This document shows, piece after piece, positions 12,382-21,879 of a DNA stretch of 64,000 nucleotides. The notes below the pieces were generated by a model. It did not search any database and was not told the DNA's origin. It saw only the letters and a list, made by a program, of their open reading frames with translations. Each line of letters begins with the position of its first letter. Position 1 is the stretch's first letter. Source of the DNA: Aquatica leii (taxonomy: Eukaryota > Arthropoda > Insecta > Coleoptera > Lampyridae); contig CM069434.1 of the NCBI GenBank assembly GCA_035610365.1, forward strand, positions 31,520,238-31,584,237. Reading direction: 5' to 3'. Both the position numbers and the translations under genes were made by a program.

Positions 12382-12502
12382 ATTCTTGTGTAAAACAAAA
12401 ATGGAAAGCTTTACTAAAGCTTTTTTTAGAGAAACAATTAAACAAAGTAGAGTTCGACTAAGTGAAATCACTAACAAGAAAAAGCTTTTTCTAGAACGAG
12501 AT
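12382..12502 (+). CDS. candidate first coding exon of an unidentified host gene
   Basis: A pyrimidine-rich acceptor (TTTATATTTTTTTAG, ending 12381) precedes a 121-base block with an ATG at 12401. The block reads MESFTKAFFRETIKQSRVRL, then SEITNKKKLFLERD, and stops exactly before a good donor, GTAAGA at 12503-12508. The coding part is 34 whole codons, so the intron would be phase 0. The peptide is charged and low in stop-prone or simple-repeat character, unlike chance frames around it. I do not recognise the protein. No following exon was found; the sequence to the right is filled with transposons. It may be a real exon, a relic, or chance. Confidence 0.3.
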
Positions 12503-12699
12503 GTAAGATTATTTGTTATGATGCCTTAACAAATATTGTAACACAATCTTCTTCTTTATCGTTTTTCTCAAGTTTAAGAAATTGTAATCTTTTTATAATT
12601 TTATCATCAAGACAACTGCCAAGAAACATAGTCTAGTCGACAAGTCCAAAAACGTGTTAATTCTTGAAATAACTCCTAAAATACAAGCGATAGCTTACT

Positions 12700-13058
12700 A
12701 TTAATTTTCTATATACGAACAGTCAAAACTAATGCAGTAGCACCCACACGATTATGATTATGTTTTCAAGTTTTATAATTGTGATGCACGGAACAATAGC
12801 ACACGTCTTTTTAATTATGTTTTCGTAAAACATTTTTTTAATTTTTTTTTCAATGAAGTCCTGAGGTTTAATCCAAAGGGCTTTTTTCAAATCATCATCG
12901 GTTAGCTTTGGTTTGCCAAAAATCGTTGTGCGTTGCGTTTGATACGCTTCGCATTTGTACAGCAGATGCTGCAAAGTTTCGTCGTCTTCCAAGCATCCAC
13001 GGCATAGAGGGCTACTTTGCAGCCCAATTTTATGCATATGTTTGTTAGTGCCTTGTAA
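12700..13058 (-). pseudogene. RNase-H LINE, C-terminal part
   Basis: The last part of a non-LTR retrotransposon ORF2, minus strand. It reads NKHMHKIGLQSSPLCRGC, LEDDETLQHLLYKCEAYQ and LKKALWIKPQDF, the Cys/His tail that follows RNase H in I/R1/LOA-type LINEs (TGHN...H...IGL...P.CR.C...ET..H.L..C). Its upstream half lies at 15643-16230. Removing the transposon at 13059-15639 and one TAA restores LTGLIT...HNKHMHKIGL across the gap, apart from one extra base. The LINE copy was therefore already present, and probably decayed, when the DNA transposon landed. Confidence 0.85.
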
Positions 13059-13197
13059 CACTGGTCTGCAAGAAATATTTTTTATCGAGCCCTGACACTC
13101 TTCCGGGTGATTCTTATGTAAAATGACGCCCTGAATCCATTATGTCTTCCGTTTTCTTCCATCACCCACCATATTCGAGGGAGCCCCAAATCTCTAA
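13059..13197. repeat. left terminal inverted repeat of the CACTG element
   Basis: 139 bp, starting CACTGGTCTGCA directly after the TAA target copy. It is longer than the right arm mainly because of an A/T-rich 8-9 base insertion near 13073-13085. Just inside it (13205-13280) is a run of AT-palindromes around ATAATTATTATAATAA. Confidence 0.85.
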
Positions 13198-13354
13198 TTT
13201 TACCACTTTTCGATAAATTAATTATAATTTATTTATCGAACGATAATAATTATAATAATTATTATAATAATAAATATATGGACATGAATTTAATTTAAGT
13301 AGGAAAAAGAACTATTTTAGCTATAAACAGTAATAAATAAAAAGATATTCATCG

Positions 13355-15035
13355 TTACTTGGTGCTTGGTTTCCTTTTATACCCTGAGGTACAGCTCTCT
13401 CGTTTCAAAAACCAGCAGTACTCCGCCAACATGCTTGCATTCCACTTCCCTGAAAGTCTCTTCTCCAGCTTAGCGATGTCTTGATGGAACCGTTCCCTGT
13501 GTTCATCCGAGACTGCTCCTAAATTTTCAGGGAAAAAGTCCAGATGCGAGTGAAGGAAGTGAACTTTAAGAGACATGTTACATTCTATGTCCATGTACGC
13601 TAAAAGCAGTTCATCGACGTGAGCGACATAATCTTCTCTTTTGTGGTTACCCAGGAAGTTCTTACAAACGTTTTGAAATGCAAGCCAAGCTCGTTTTTCT
13701 TTTCGATTTAGGTGTTCAATAAACGTCGAATCTTGGAAAAGTTGTCTAATCTGAGGACCAACAAAAACACCTTCTTTGGTTTTAGCTTCGCTAAGACGAG
13801 GAAATTTAGTTTTCAAAAATTGAAATGCGTCACCTGTCTTGTCCACTGCTTTCACAAACTGCTTGATCAATCCAAGTTTGATGTGTGAAGGTGGTAAGTA
13901 AATATTTTCCTTCGGAAACAAAGGATTGTGGGCGACATTTTTCTGACCAGGAATAAGATTTTCTCGCAGAGGCCAGTCCCGTACGATGTAATGTTTATCT
14001 CGGGTTCGGCTATCCCATTCACAAAGGAAGCAACAATATTTTGTAAATCCTGATTGCAGGACCGTGAGTAGAGCAATAACTTTTAAGTCAGCGCAGTTTC
14101 CACTTATAATCATGATAACTAATTTTATCAAGGATTCTGAAGATGTTGTCGTACGTTTCCTTCATATCAACAGAGTATGCAACTGGAAATGATGGGAAGT
14201 CATTCCCATTTGCCAACAGGACAACTTTTAAGCTTGTTTTTGATAAGTCTATAAACAGCCTCTATTTGTCTGGGTCACATGGCATCTGTAGCTCTGTCAT
14301 CAATAAATTTGCATTAAGGCAGAACACTAAACCTTTATCTTCTGAGAAAAAACATTTGAGGGTCGCTTGTCTGGTCCTGTCAGAAGATATTTTTACTCTT
14401 TTTTTTAAGAGATTCCACTGCTAAAGTCGCGATCCTAGGAGCTGAGATTTAGTCTTGGGTAACTGCAAATCCTTGACAAGATCATTTAATTCCGATTGAG
14501 CGAGGAGGTGAGGTTGTCGAGAAACTAAATCTGCGGAATACTCTTCATCATCATTGAACGTATCATTCGAAGCCCCAGGCTGTGGCTCAGAGTCTTTTAA
14601 ATCAATTTCCGGCTCTAGAGTATAAGTGTTTGGGGGCTCTGGGATTGGCAAAGTATCGTTATGAGGTACAGGTCTTAGAGCTGACGGAATATTGGGATAC
14701 TGAATTGTATGCTTACTTTTGCTCGAAAACCCGACGGTGGAAGTCATACAAAAGTAACAATCTGTAAGATAACAGCGAGGTTTACGCCAAACCATGGCCA
14801 CAGCAAATGGCATTGATTTACGGGTACCTTTGAGCCATTTGGTCAAACTACTGTAACAAGTCGTACAGCAAACTGATGGAGCCCAAGTCTTGTCCTGGTC
14901 GCCAACTTGACAATCAAAGTACATTTCATAAGCTGTTTTAACAAGCGGAGGAAGGGGTTTTCGTTGCGCTTTTAAAGTTAATTCCCCGCAGACATGGCAG
15001 AAGCTATCGGGATGATTTTTACACTCGCGTGGCAT
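13355..15035 (-). pseudogene. transposase-like protein of unplaced family, frameshifted
   Basis: A protein of about 540-560 codons read in three blocks. Block 1 (15035-14421) starts MPRECKNHPDSFCHVCGEL and has further Cys pairs (CCTTCYSSL; CYFCMTS), a metal-binding N-terminus, then an acidic Pro/Ser linker ending LLAQSELNDLVKDL. Block 2 (about 14420-14132) reads FLSEDKGLVFC-like and KVVLLANGNDFPSFPVAYS in shifted frames. Block 3 (14131-13355) reads CADLKVIALLTVLQSG, CCFLCEWDSRTRD, NIYLPPSHIKLGLIKQF, VGPQIRQLF, and ends SDEHRERFHQDIAKLEKR and KWNASMLAEYCWFLKRE. I know this architecture as a highly repeated arthropod/cnidarian uncharacterised protein family. Acidic residues in ADLKV, EWDSR and DEHRERFHQD are plausible DDE-type catalytic candidates. 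At least two frameshifts break it. It is the only gene in the CACTG-ended element, which makes a transposase role likely but unproven. Confidence 0.7.
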
Positions 15036-15518
15036 AATTAAACAGTAATTCAACGCCCGACATTAACCACAAATCACACTTAGTTACTGGAAAAAATCCG
15101 GAGTAAAAGTAGTTTTACTGTTTTACACAAATGAACAACAATGAACACAAAATCCAGCACGCTTAAACCGTCGACAAGTTAACTCTGCAACAGCTATAGA
15201 TGTACTGATCGAAGCAGTTAAGCAAACAATGTAATATACTATAATGAGAAGAGTAATGCAAGTTCAAGCCTGTCGAAAATTCCTGTTCAAACCTGCATGT
15301 GGTATTGAGATCGCCAGCGTCGTGCAGTAAATCTTCCTAACTGTTTATTGATATTTGTTTACTGTTCTTATATATTTGTATTTTATTGTTGTTTTTATAT
15401 ACATTTTATAGCAAAACTTTTGCCATATACTTTGGTATAAATTTTATTACCTGCTTTGGGATGTTTAACGGCTATAAGTTAAAATTCTAAAAAAAATGCA
15501 AAAAAATAAAATAAAAAT

Positions 15519-15639
15519 GGGGTCCTCCTAAAATAGGTGGGTGATGGGTAAAAACGGAGCTCATTTTTGGTTTCAGGAGGTCATTTTACATGAGAATCGT
15601 CAAGAATGGTATCAGGGCCGATTTTCATGCAGACCAGTG
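15519..15639. repeat. right terminal inverted repeat of the CACTG element
   Basis: 121 bp, ending TGCAGACCAGTG immediately before TAA at 15640. It is the inverted counterpart of 13059-13197. Confidence 0.85.
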
Positions 15640-15642
15640 TAA

Positions 15643-16230
15643 TTAGTCCCGTGAGTTTTCTTAACTTTTGTCGACTCATGCTTGATAGTGCAGTTTTAGT
15701 GTTTGTTCGTGGCTACGTAAGGAAGAATTTTGTGTGCCTCATCTCTGAAGAGTTTTTCCATAGATTTATATGTTCCGCTGCAAGTTTGCTGCAAATTGTT
15801 TTTTTTCGGTCACCTAAGCGATTCCGAAAACGGGTTCAGGTCCGATATATGTCCTTGTTGTGTCCTTTTTTCTAATGCGTGCGCTATTAAGTTTCCCTTT
15901 ACATTCTGGTCTTTTGGTATCCAGATGAGCTGCATTGGTTGGCAAGTTGCCAATATTTCCAGACTGTTTATGCATGCCATAATCAGTTTGGATTTGATAA
16001 CTGGCGATCTTAGCGCCAGTAGTGCTGCTTGGCTGTCAGACATAATCGATATTGGCCTATTTGTGTATGATTTCGAGTCGATAATGTTTCTGACACACCA
16101 GTCAATAGCAGCAACTTCAGCTTGAAATGCGGACGCATATTTACCCAAGCTCAGTAAAAATTGCTTCCCGTAGTACTTGCCTCCATATATTCCTGCTGCG
16201 GTACCGGATTTGACCTGTATAAAAATGACT
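15643..16230 (-). pseudogene. RNase-H LINE, RNase H domain
   Basis: Upstream half of the LINE whose tail lies at 12700-13058. The minus strand reads GIYGGKYYGKQF-like sequence in a shifted frame, then FQAEVAAIDWCVRNI and SIMSDSQAALLALRSP, with the E and D of the RNase H catalytic set. It continues LIWIPKDQNVKGNLIAHAL (family consensus WIPGH.G..GNE.AD) and, shifted, LRKLTGLIT. The GH of the motif is replaced by KD, and frames change near 15830, so it is inactive. RNase H at the end of ORF2 places it among I/LOA/R1-like LINEs. No reverse transcriptase is visible to the right, so the copy is 5'-truncated near 16.2 kb, as is usual for LINEs. Confidence 0.8.
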
Positions 16231-17708
16231 ATGACCTGTACGGAGTGGTAGAAATACGTACTTTTTTACAAATAAAAAGCTTATTTACTACTACTTTTTT
16301 TATTTTTGTTATTTTCTTTACTTAGTCTGTAAAATAATGCTTACTAAAACTTAGCATCAAGTTTATTCATTGCTTGTTACGCCGCTGGGATGTATTGTGC
16401 TATTAATTGATTATAAACATGTTGTTAAAACAACTTTGTGATATTCATTAAATCTAAATGGCATCTTATCAATTAGGTTTAAATAAAATTTTATTCTGGG
16501 AATTGGAAACCATTAGTGTAAAAATACAAAACCGTTACAGGGTCATAGAATGATCTACATTTTAATGAGTAAACATTGTACATTTTTAAAACCAGTAAAC
16601 TGCAAATAAAATAATGCAATTTATATAACACTATGAAAAAAATTGTTCTTCTATAGGTACCGAATCGTGAGCCAAAAAGATATAAGTAGTTAATGACATA
16701 GAATAGATATCAAAAGCATAACAACTTTATAAACCTAATGACCTACATTGTAAAGGAAACAGAGATAACAATAAAATCTTTATCAAGCTAAATAAACTTG
16801 TTGGTCATATGATAAAATCAGTTAGAAGTACTAAGATAAATATATTACAAGACAAACGCAAGCTTTCAGGTGCAGTAGAGTAAAAACAAGATTTTGCAAA
16901 AGTTTTCTTTGTACTTGCACACTAAGGGTTTTGCATTATTGGTTATAAAGGCTTACAATACTACAAAGAATTTGGTAATACCATTTTACATATATTCATG
17001 TATGCTATTCAACTAATCTTTTTCATAGAGAATTTAAAGAAACTAAACACGTGCGTACGTTTTTTACATCAACGTATATTTCAAAAGTTACGTACTTAAT
17101 ATAACCGTTTCCTGTAATAGAAAAGAAAAAACGAAAAAAATGTAATAATTTGGAGTTATTTTATATAACAAAAATAAATTATTATTTTAGCAGTTCTATA
17201 TAACTAAAAATAACTTAACAATAGTTACATTAAACACAACTTAGTAAATTTTTTAACATTATACATTCATATATAACCACTATATAACTTAATTGTTAAT
17301 TCTAGAAATTAGTTATTTACTAGATGAGGTCATATAACGCTGAAAAGTACGTAATACATTCATTTTACTTGTTTATCTTTTTTTGCCAGACGTGCAAATT
17401 TGCGTCAATTCCTTCTTGTTTTCATTTCGGCATTAGTTATCGTTGAACACAAGAGTACGTTACAATTTTATACTTCATGCACACGTTAGTTGAAAAAATT
17501 AATTTTAAATTTGTCAATGTACACGTACTAAACAAACCGTAAATCTCATTCTGTATAAAATAAAAATTATAATAATAAAATATAATTTATGTTTGAACGT
17601 CAAAATAAAAATACCTTTACTAAAGAAGCGCATTTATTTATTTCTCGTGTCGTAGGTCTATGAAATACGTTTTTTTTATATTTTACAATTCTTGCAAACT
17701 CTGTTTAA
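16231..17708. other. A+T-rich gene-free stretch
   Basis: No supported coding frame, RNA gene or repeat end. It ends at the TTAA target of the piggyBac derivative (TTAA 17705-17708). Confidence 0.55.
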
Positions 17709-18228
17709 CTCTCGTAGCCCCCCTGCTTTAAAATTACATATTGCCCACCTGGGGTCATTTCTAACACCAAATTAAAATTGCGCTGATAAAAAAAATACTT
17801 TTGAAGTGCAAGATATTTATCAGTAAGTACATTTCTAGATAAACTATAACAAATAATATAAACACTACAAAAGGTAGATTATATGGTAATTTAATAAAAC
17901 TAATAGAACGTTAAGTTATACACTTTTATTTTGTGTCATTGTCTTCAAAATTATTACAACTGTCACACAATACATTTGTTTTTTATTTAGTTCTCGTGGA
18001 CAAATGTTACACCTTCTTCGTTTATTTTTTTAAAGTCGACGTTCTTGTATTGCAAAAGTAAGCTAGCAAACCAAGCATCTTTAACAGCAACAGAAAATAT
18101 GATTTAGTCTTATGAAGTTTGATTGAAACATAATTGCGACTTTAAGACAATAGACCAAAAATAAATTAAAAAAAAATTACATTTGACAACGCTTGGGGTC
18201 AAAAAAGACCCTAACTGGTCTACGAGGG
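17709..18228 (-). mobile_element. internally deleted piggyBac-like element
   Basis: A 520-bp element flanked by TTAA on both sides (17705-17708 and 18229-18232), the invariant piggyBac target. Its short inverted ends are CTCTCGTAGCCC on the left and CCCTCGTAGACC (inverted) on the right. The right end has a subterminal GGGTC...GACCC hairpin (about 18196-18211). Inside, on the minus strand, about 18020-17925 reads RRCNICPRELNKKQMYC and, one frame over, CDSCNNFEDNDTK. This is the Cys-rich cross-brace finger that closes piggyBac transposases. The catalytic domain is absent. The element is therefore a deletion derivative that could only move using a transposase made elsewhere. The right end and the C-terminal remnant are the strongest evidence; the family call is by motif. 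Confidence 0.75.
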
Positions 18229-18232
18229 TTAA

Positions 18233-18816
18233 TTAAATGCAGTCACTTATTATTTAGCTAAAATTGTGTTTTTCAATATAAAAATATAAAAGCTCCAATA
18301 CTTACAGGGTCTTGGCAAAGAGGAGTTTTAAACCCAAAACCCTTATTTGGCACGCCGCGCCGTAGCGTTTTAACATGTATATAATAGTCAGTAAATAAAG
18401 TTTATTAAATCCCGTAGCACAAAACTGAATATGAAAACAACTAATCAAATGATTGCAGAAAAAATATTTTGTAAAGTTTAATACATTTACCTAAAATAAT
18501 AAAGTAGAAAATTTAGAAATTATACGTTCCCGAGAAAGTTGCTACTTTTTGAGTTGAATGACACTACCACGTATTGTAGAGGTCAAAATAAGTAGATTGG
18601 ACCCTGTTCATGTATATACCAAAATGTACCGTTTGACCGTGAGAAGAGTCTACTTAAAAAATCACATCTTTCTACGCTGTTTAGAAAAGCTTATAACAAC
18701 TTTAATGAAATTTGGCAAACATGCATTTTAGAGAATTATCTTAAATTTCATATTTAAAAAACCCAAAAGTAACTGTAGAAGGCTTCACACCCTTACATTT
18801 TTTTAAACAATTTTCT
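18233..18816. other. A+T-rich stretch between piggyBac and pogo elements
   Basis: No gene seen. A short patch at about 18345-18370 is G+C-richer (GCACGCCGCGCCGTAGCG) and stands out from its surroundings; its meaning is unknown. Confidence 0.5.
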
Positions 18817-18818
18817 TA

Positions 18819-20780
18819 GTGGTAAACTGGGGGAATACCGGCCGTTGGGGTAATTTCGACCGTCAAGTTTCTTCCACCCTAGTCAGAAGTTGTAGAAGGA
18901 TTTATGTCTCTGGTCATGGCGTCTCAGCAAACCTAACCGCTAGTAAGTTGTAAAATTTTTTTGTATGTATAAAAATGAACTATATTCTTATACTCAGTTT
19001 ATCTAAAACTTACGTAAACTTAGGCATTTTTATAGTACGTGTTGGGGTTTAGCTTATTGTTTTCAAGGTAATTTCGGCCACCTTTGTGTGGGAAATATCA
19101 GCATGGCCGGCATTACCTTTTTTAAATTTGTTCCCATTGTTTTAAATTTTCATTTTTATCAAATGCCGCGGACCGATAAGCGAAAAACTACGAGAGCTTG
19201 TTGGACTTCCGAGACGCTTCAGGCAGCTCTTGTAGCAATAGAAAATAAGCGCCTTGTTCGGGGAGTTTCAAGAAGTTTCGCCATTCTCAGAGCGACTATT
19301 CAAGATCGACGTAGAGAGGGCCGAGTATCTAAGCCTCAACTGGGACGACGCCCAGTATTTACTAAAGAACAGGAGCTTGAGTTATCGCAGCAAATAATTA
19401 CTCTTGACAATGTCTTTTTTGGAGATACACCTGCACAAATTCAAGAAAGCGCCTACACTTTTGCCAAATCCAATAATTTACCAAATACGTTTAAGGAGGT
19501 CACAATTAGTTAGAGGGCTTTTTACGACGCAATCCACACATTACACTCAGGAAGGAACCAAGTAGAAATTAGACTTTTTTTTGCAAACCTAAACACTTTA
19601 ATGGACAAATAGAAATTTTCTCCAACAAGAATATTTAACGCTGATGAAACCGGCGTTACAACGGTACAACGTCCAAATAAAATGTACGCTAAAAAGTTTC
19701 CTTAACAAGTTGGGAGAGGGGAAAAACTACTACTGTCATGTGTCCATTTAGCGCGCCTGGCATTTATGTACCCCCGATATTCATTTCTGCCAGGAAAAGA
19801 ATATCTGATCACTTGAAGAATAATGGACCTTTATGCGCTATTTATTGCTGCTCAGATAACGAGTAGATAACAGAAATTTTATTCATTGAATGGTTAAAGC
19901 ACTTTCAAGATAGTGTTAAATTTAAAAGTAACTGGAATCTTTCTTGTCAACTCTGATGTTTTCAGCGCAAACGATTTTGCCCCTGCTGGAAAACTTACAA
20001 CCTACAAGCTTAAATGAGCCGATTCCCAGAAATGAACAAATAGTAAGATGAAAGGGAAGAAGATGTGGGACAACAAAAAATGGTGGAAGACACAAACAAA
20101 AATAAAACAACACAGAACCTTTTATTTAGAGAAATAATACCAGTTCCTGCATGTTCTAGAGTTAAAATCCAAAAAAGTAAGAAAGTTGGGAAAAAGCAAC
20201 ACTCTGAGATATTTACGTCGACTCCCATGAAAGACATTCTAGAAGAAAAAAAAAACAAAACATAAAAAGCTGCAGAAGATGGAAGAGTCAAAAATAAAAA
20301 AAGCAAGAAAACACCTTAATGACACCAGTGCTTTGGTGAAAAAAAAAACACCAGCAACATACAAGAAAAAACGCTCAGAAAGAAAAAAAAAGCGTCTTAC
20401 CAAAACTGCAAGGAGGAAGAAGAAAAGTCAGACGCCGCAGTTACTGAGGACATTTGCATTATTTGCGGAGAATTTTGGAAGCACCGAGAACTTTGGCTAA
20501 GATGTGTGCGCTGTTCTGGATGGACCTTTGTGTGCAATTTCTGCCTATAAACCAAATTGTGGCTGATATTACCCCATTCCTCAGGGTAATACCGGCCTTT
20601 ATTGTATTTGTTTAAATATTTTGTATGTTTTTAAAATTGTTTCGTTTGGTATTAATAAACATGTATTTTGCTCCTTAACTTCCTATCAATTATTTAAACC
20701 TACCAGTTCCCCTTTAAATCATAAAATTTTCGATATATCCAAGACTTTGCTTAAGAGGCCGGTATTCCCCTAGTTTACCT
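18819..20780 (+). mobile_element. pogo-type DNA transposon with both ends
   Basis: A 1962-bp element. The terminal inverted repeats are GGTAAACTGGGGGAATACCG (from 18821, continuing GCC) and the inverse GGCCGGTATTCCCCTAGTTTACC (20757-20779). Flanking TA dinucleotides at 18817-18818 and 20781-20782 fit the TA target duplication of Tc1/mariner-pogo elements. The left end has one extra base between TA and the repeat. The repeat core GGCCGGTATTAC recurs inside (near 20570-20600), a subterminal repeat. It encodes one plus-strand transposase, broken by several frameshifts. About 20 of 23 TIR positions match, suggesting moderate age. Confidence 0.87.
19163..20550 (+). pseudogene. pogo transposase with N-terminal HTH and C-terminal zinc finger
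   Basis: The start at 19163 (MPRTDKRKTTRACWTSETL) begins a helix-turn-helix of the psq/CENP-B type, running through LQAALVAIENKRLVRGVSRS and ATIQDRRREGRVSKP, in the longest clean frame (to 19513). After that the frame breaks, but FNADETG (first Asp), VTTVQRPNK, LSCV, and GIYVPPIF with RKRISDHLKNNGPLCAI can be read in pieces. The tail is strongly basic (20280-20440, many KKK). It ends in a finger, DICIICGEFWKHRELWLRCV, RCSGWTFVCNFCL, with its stop at 20548-20550. Order and length (about 460 codons) fit a complete insect pogo protein. The LDGH and LQPLD motifs are not clean, so part of the catalytic core is lost or deleted around 19870-20000. Confidence 0.82.
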
Positions 20781-20989
20781 TACTCATCGTATTTATTTTT
20801 TGCATTCGCATAGTTTCAAAGAAAAAAAATTTTTTCCAATCACTGATAACCGATATTCTTAGTACAAGTTTAATAAAATTGTAGTGCAAAATTGGTTGGT
20901 GGTATACACAAAAACAATTTTTTTACAAGTGTTCAATTTCATTAATGCAGAGGTCGATTCGACGTAAAAAAATAAAATGCACCTTTTTT

Positions 20990-21760
20990 TAAAATATCGT
21001 CGTTTTCTTGTAGTGCGTTTACAGCATTTTGATTTCTGTTCCACAGTTGTTAGGAATTATTAATTTAAACCTTATTTGTGTTTTTAACACTGTTCTTATA
21101 AAGAAATCGCAAAGATTTAAATCTAGAGGTCGCGGAAGCCAGTGAATGGGTGTTTTTTGTCTCCTACCCATCCATCTACTAGCAAAATGTTCATTAAGAT
21201 ATTCTCTTACGGTACGGGTAAAATGAGGTCGTGTTCTATCGTGCATGAAGAACATGTTTTACTACTTCTGGCAAACTTTCTTGAAGAAAACTGAATAATC
21301 TAGCGAAATCTAGACAATCAGGCAATCGAAACGGCTCAACCATAAAATTGCCAATAATTCCGACCAAGACATTAACTTCAGATTCTCATTAATAATAAAT
21401 ACTTTTAATAGCATGTGGATTTTGATCTGCATAAATATGCTCGTTATGTAGATTCGTCATGCTACGACGTGTAAAACAAAACTCATCAGTAAACACGATA
21501 TTAGTGTAGAATCCGTTGTCCACTACTCTGCGCTCCCGAACAATTTGTAAAATTTTTAAACGTGATCCGTGGTCAGGTGGCAATAATTCTCGACCTGGCT
21601 GAATGTGGAATAGACAAAGTAATTGATCTTGAAAGATCCGACTTACAGTGCTTTTGCGGATCACAGTCTCTCGTTTGAATGTTCTAGTACTGCTCTCAGG
21701 ATTGTCATCAATCCTTTGAAAAACAGCTTCCAGCGTTATTTAAGACTGGCTTCAAACCTC
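20990..21760 (-). pseudogene. mariner-type transposase remnant
   Basis: The minus strand reads RKSTVSRIFQDQLLCLFHIQ, PGRELLPPDHGSRLKILQIV, then FYTNIVFTDEFCFTRRSMTN with the first catalytic Asp in FTDE. YADQNPHAI follows. Past a frame change comes MFFMHDRTRPHFTRTVREYL (canonical QDGAPPH, second Asp). NEHFASRWMGRR, then LPRPLDLNLCDFF (canonical SPDLNPLDFFLW, third Asp) complete the DDE/D core. This is the Tc1/mariner group widely found in insects. At least two frameshifts and an internal deletion break it. The N-terminal HTH is not clear. Inverted ends were not identified; the adjacent pogo right end at 20779 limits the element on the left. Confidence 0.8.
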
Positions 21761-21879
21761 CCATTTCTCGGTTGACTTGACAGAATCCAAGAGCTAATAC
21801 AACCTCGACCTGTTTATTAAAAGGAAAAGAGGAAGCAACTAAAAGTAAACAAATTATTGAAACATTTACTGTCAACAGA

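Larger units (their letters stand above)
13059..15639 (-). mobile_element. DNA transposon with CACTG ends and TAA target duplication
   Basis: A 2581-bp element with long terminal inverted repeats, left 13059-13197 and right 15519-15639. Both begin CACTGGTCTGCA reading inward. They later share GATTCT[TC]ATGTAAAATGAC, then CCTGAA, CATCACCCACC and a CCCC end. Identity is about 75-80 percent, with an 8-9 base gap. The target duplication is TAA at 13056-13058 and 15640-15642, confirmed because deleting the element plus one TAA restores a LINE reading frame. CACT[AG] ends plus a 3-bp duplication are hallmarks of the CACTA/EnSpm superfamily, but the encoded protein is not one I can assign to that family. 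One minus-strand gene fills the interior. The arms have diverged, so the insertion is not very recent. Confidence 0.88.

Noticed and set aside
13200-13290. Replication origin or matrix-attachment element from dense ATAATTATTATAATAA palindromes
   Set aside because: It lies just inside the terminal repeat of the CACTG element and is best explained as its subterminal A+T-rich region; no independent support.
20010-20306. Minus-strand frame with signal-peptide-like hydrophobic start
   Set aside because: It is antisense to the Lys-rich tail of the pogo transposase, so the hydrophobic run is an artefact of reading AAA codons as TTT.
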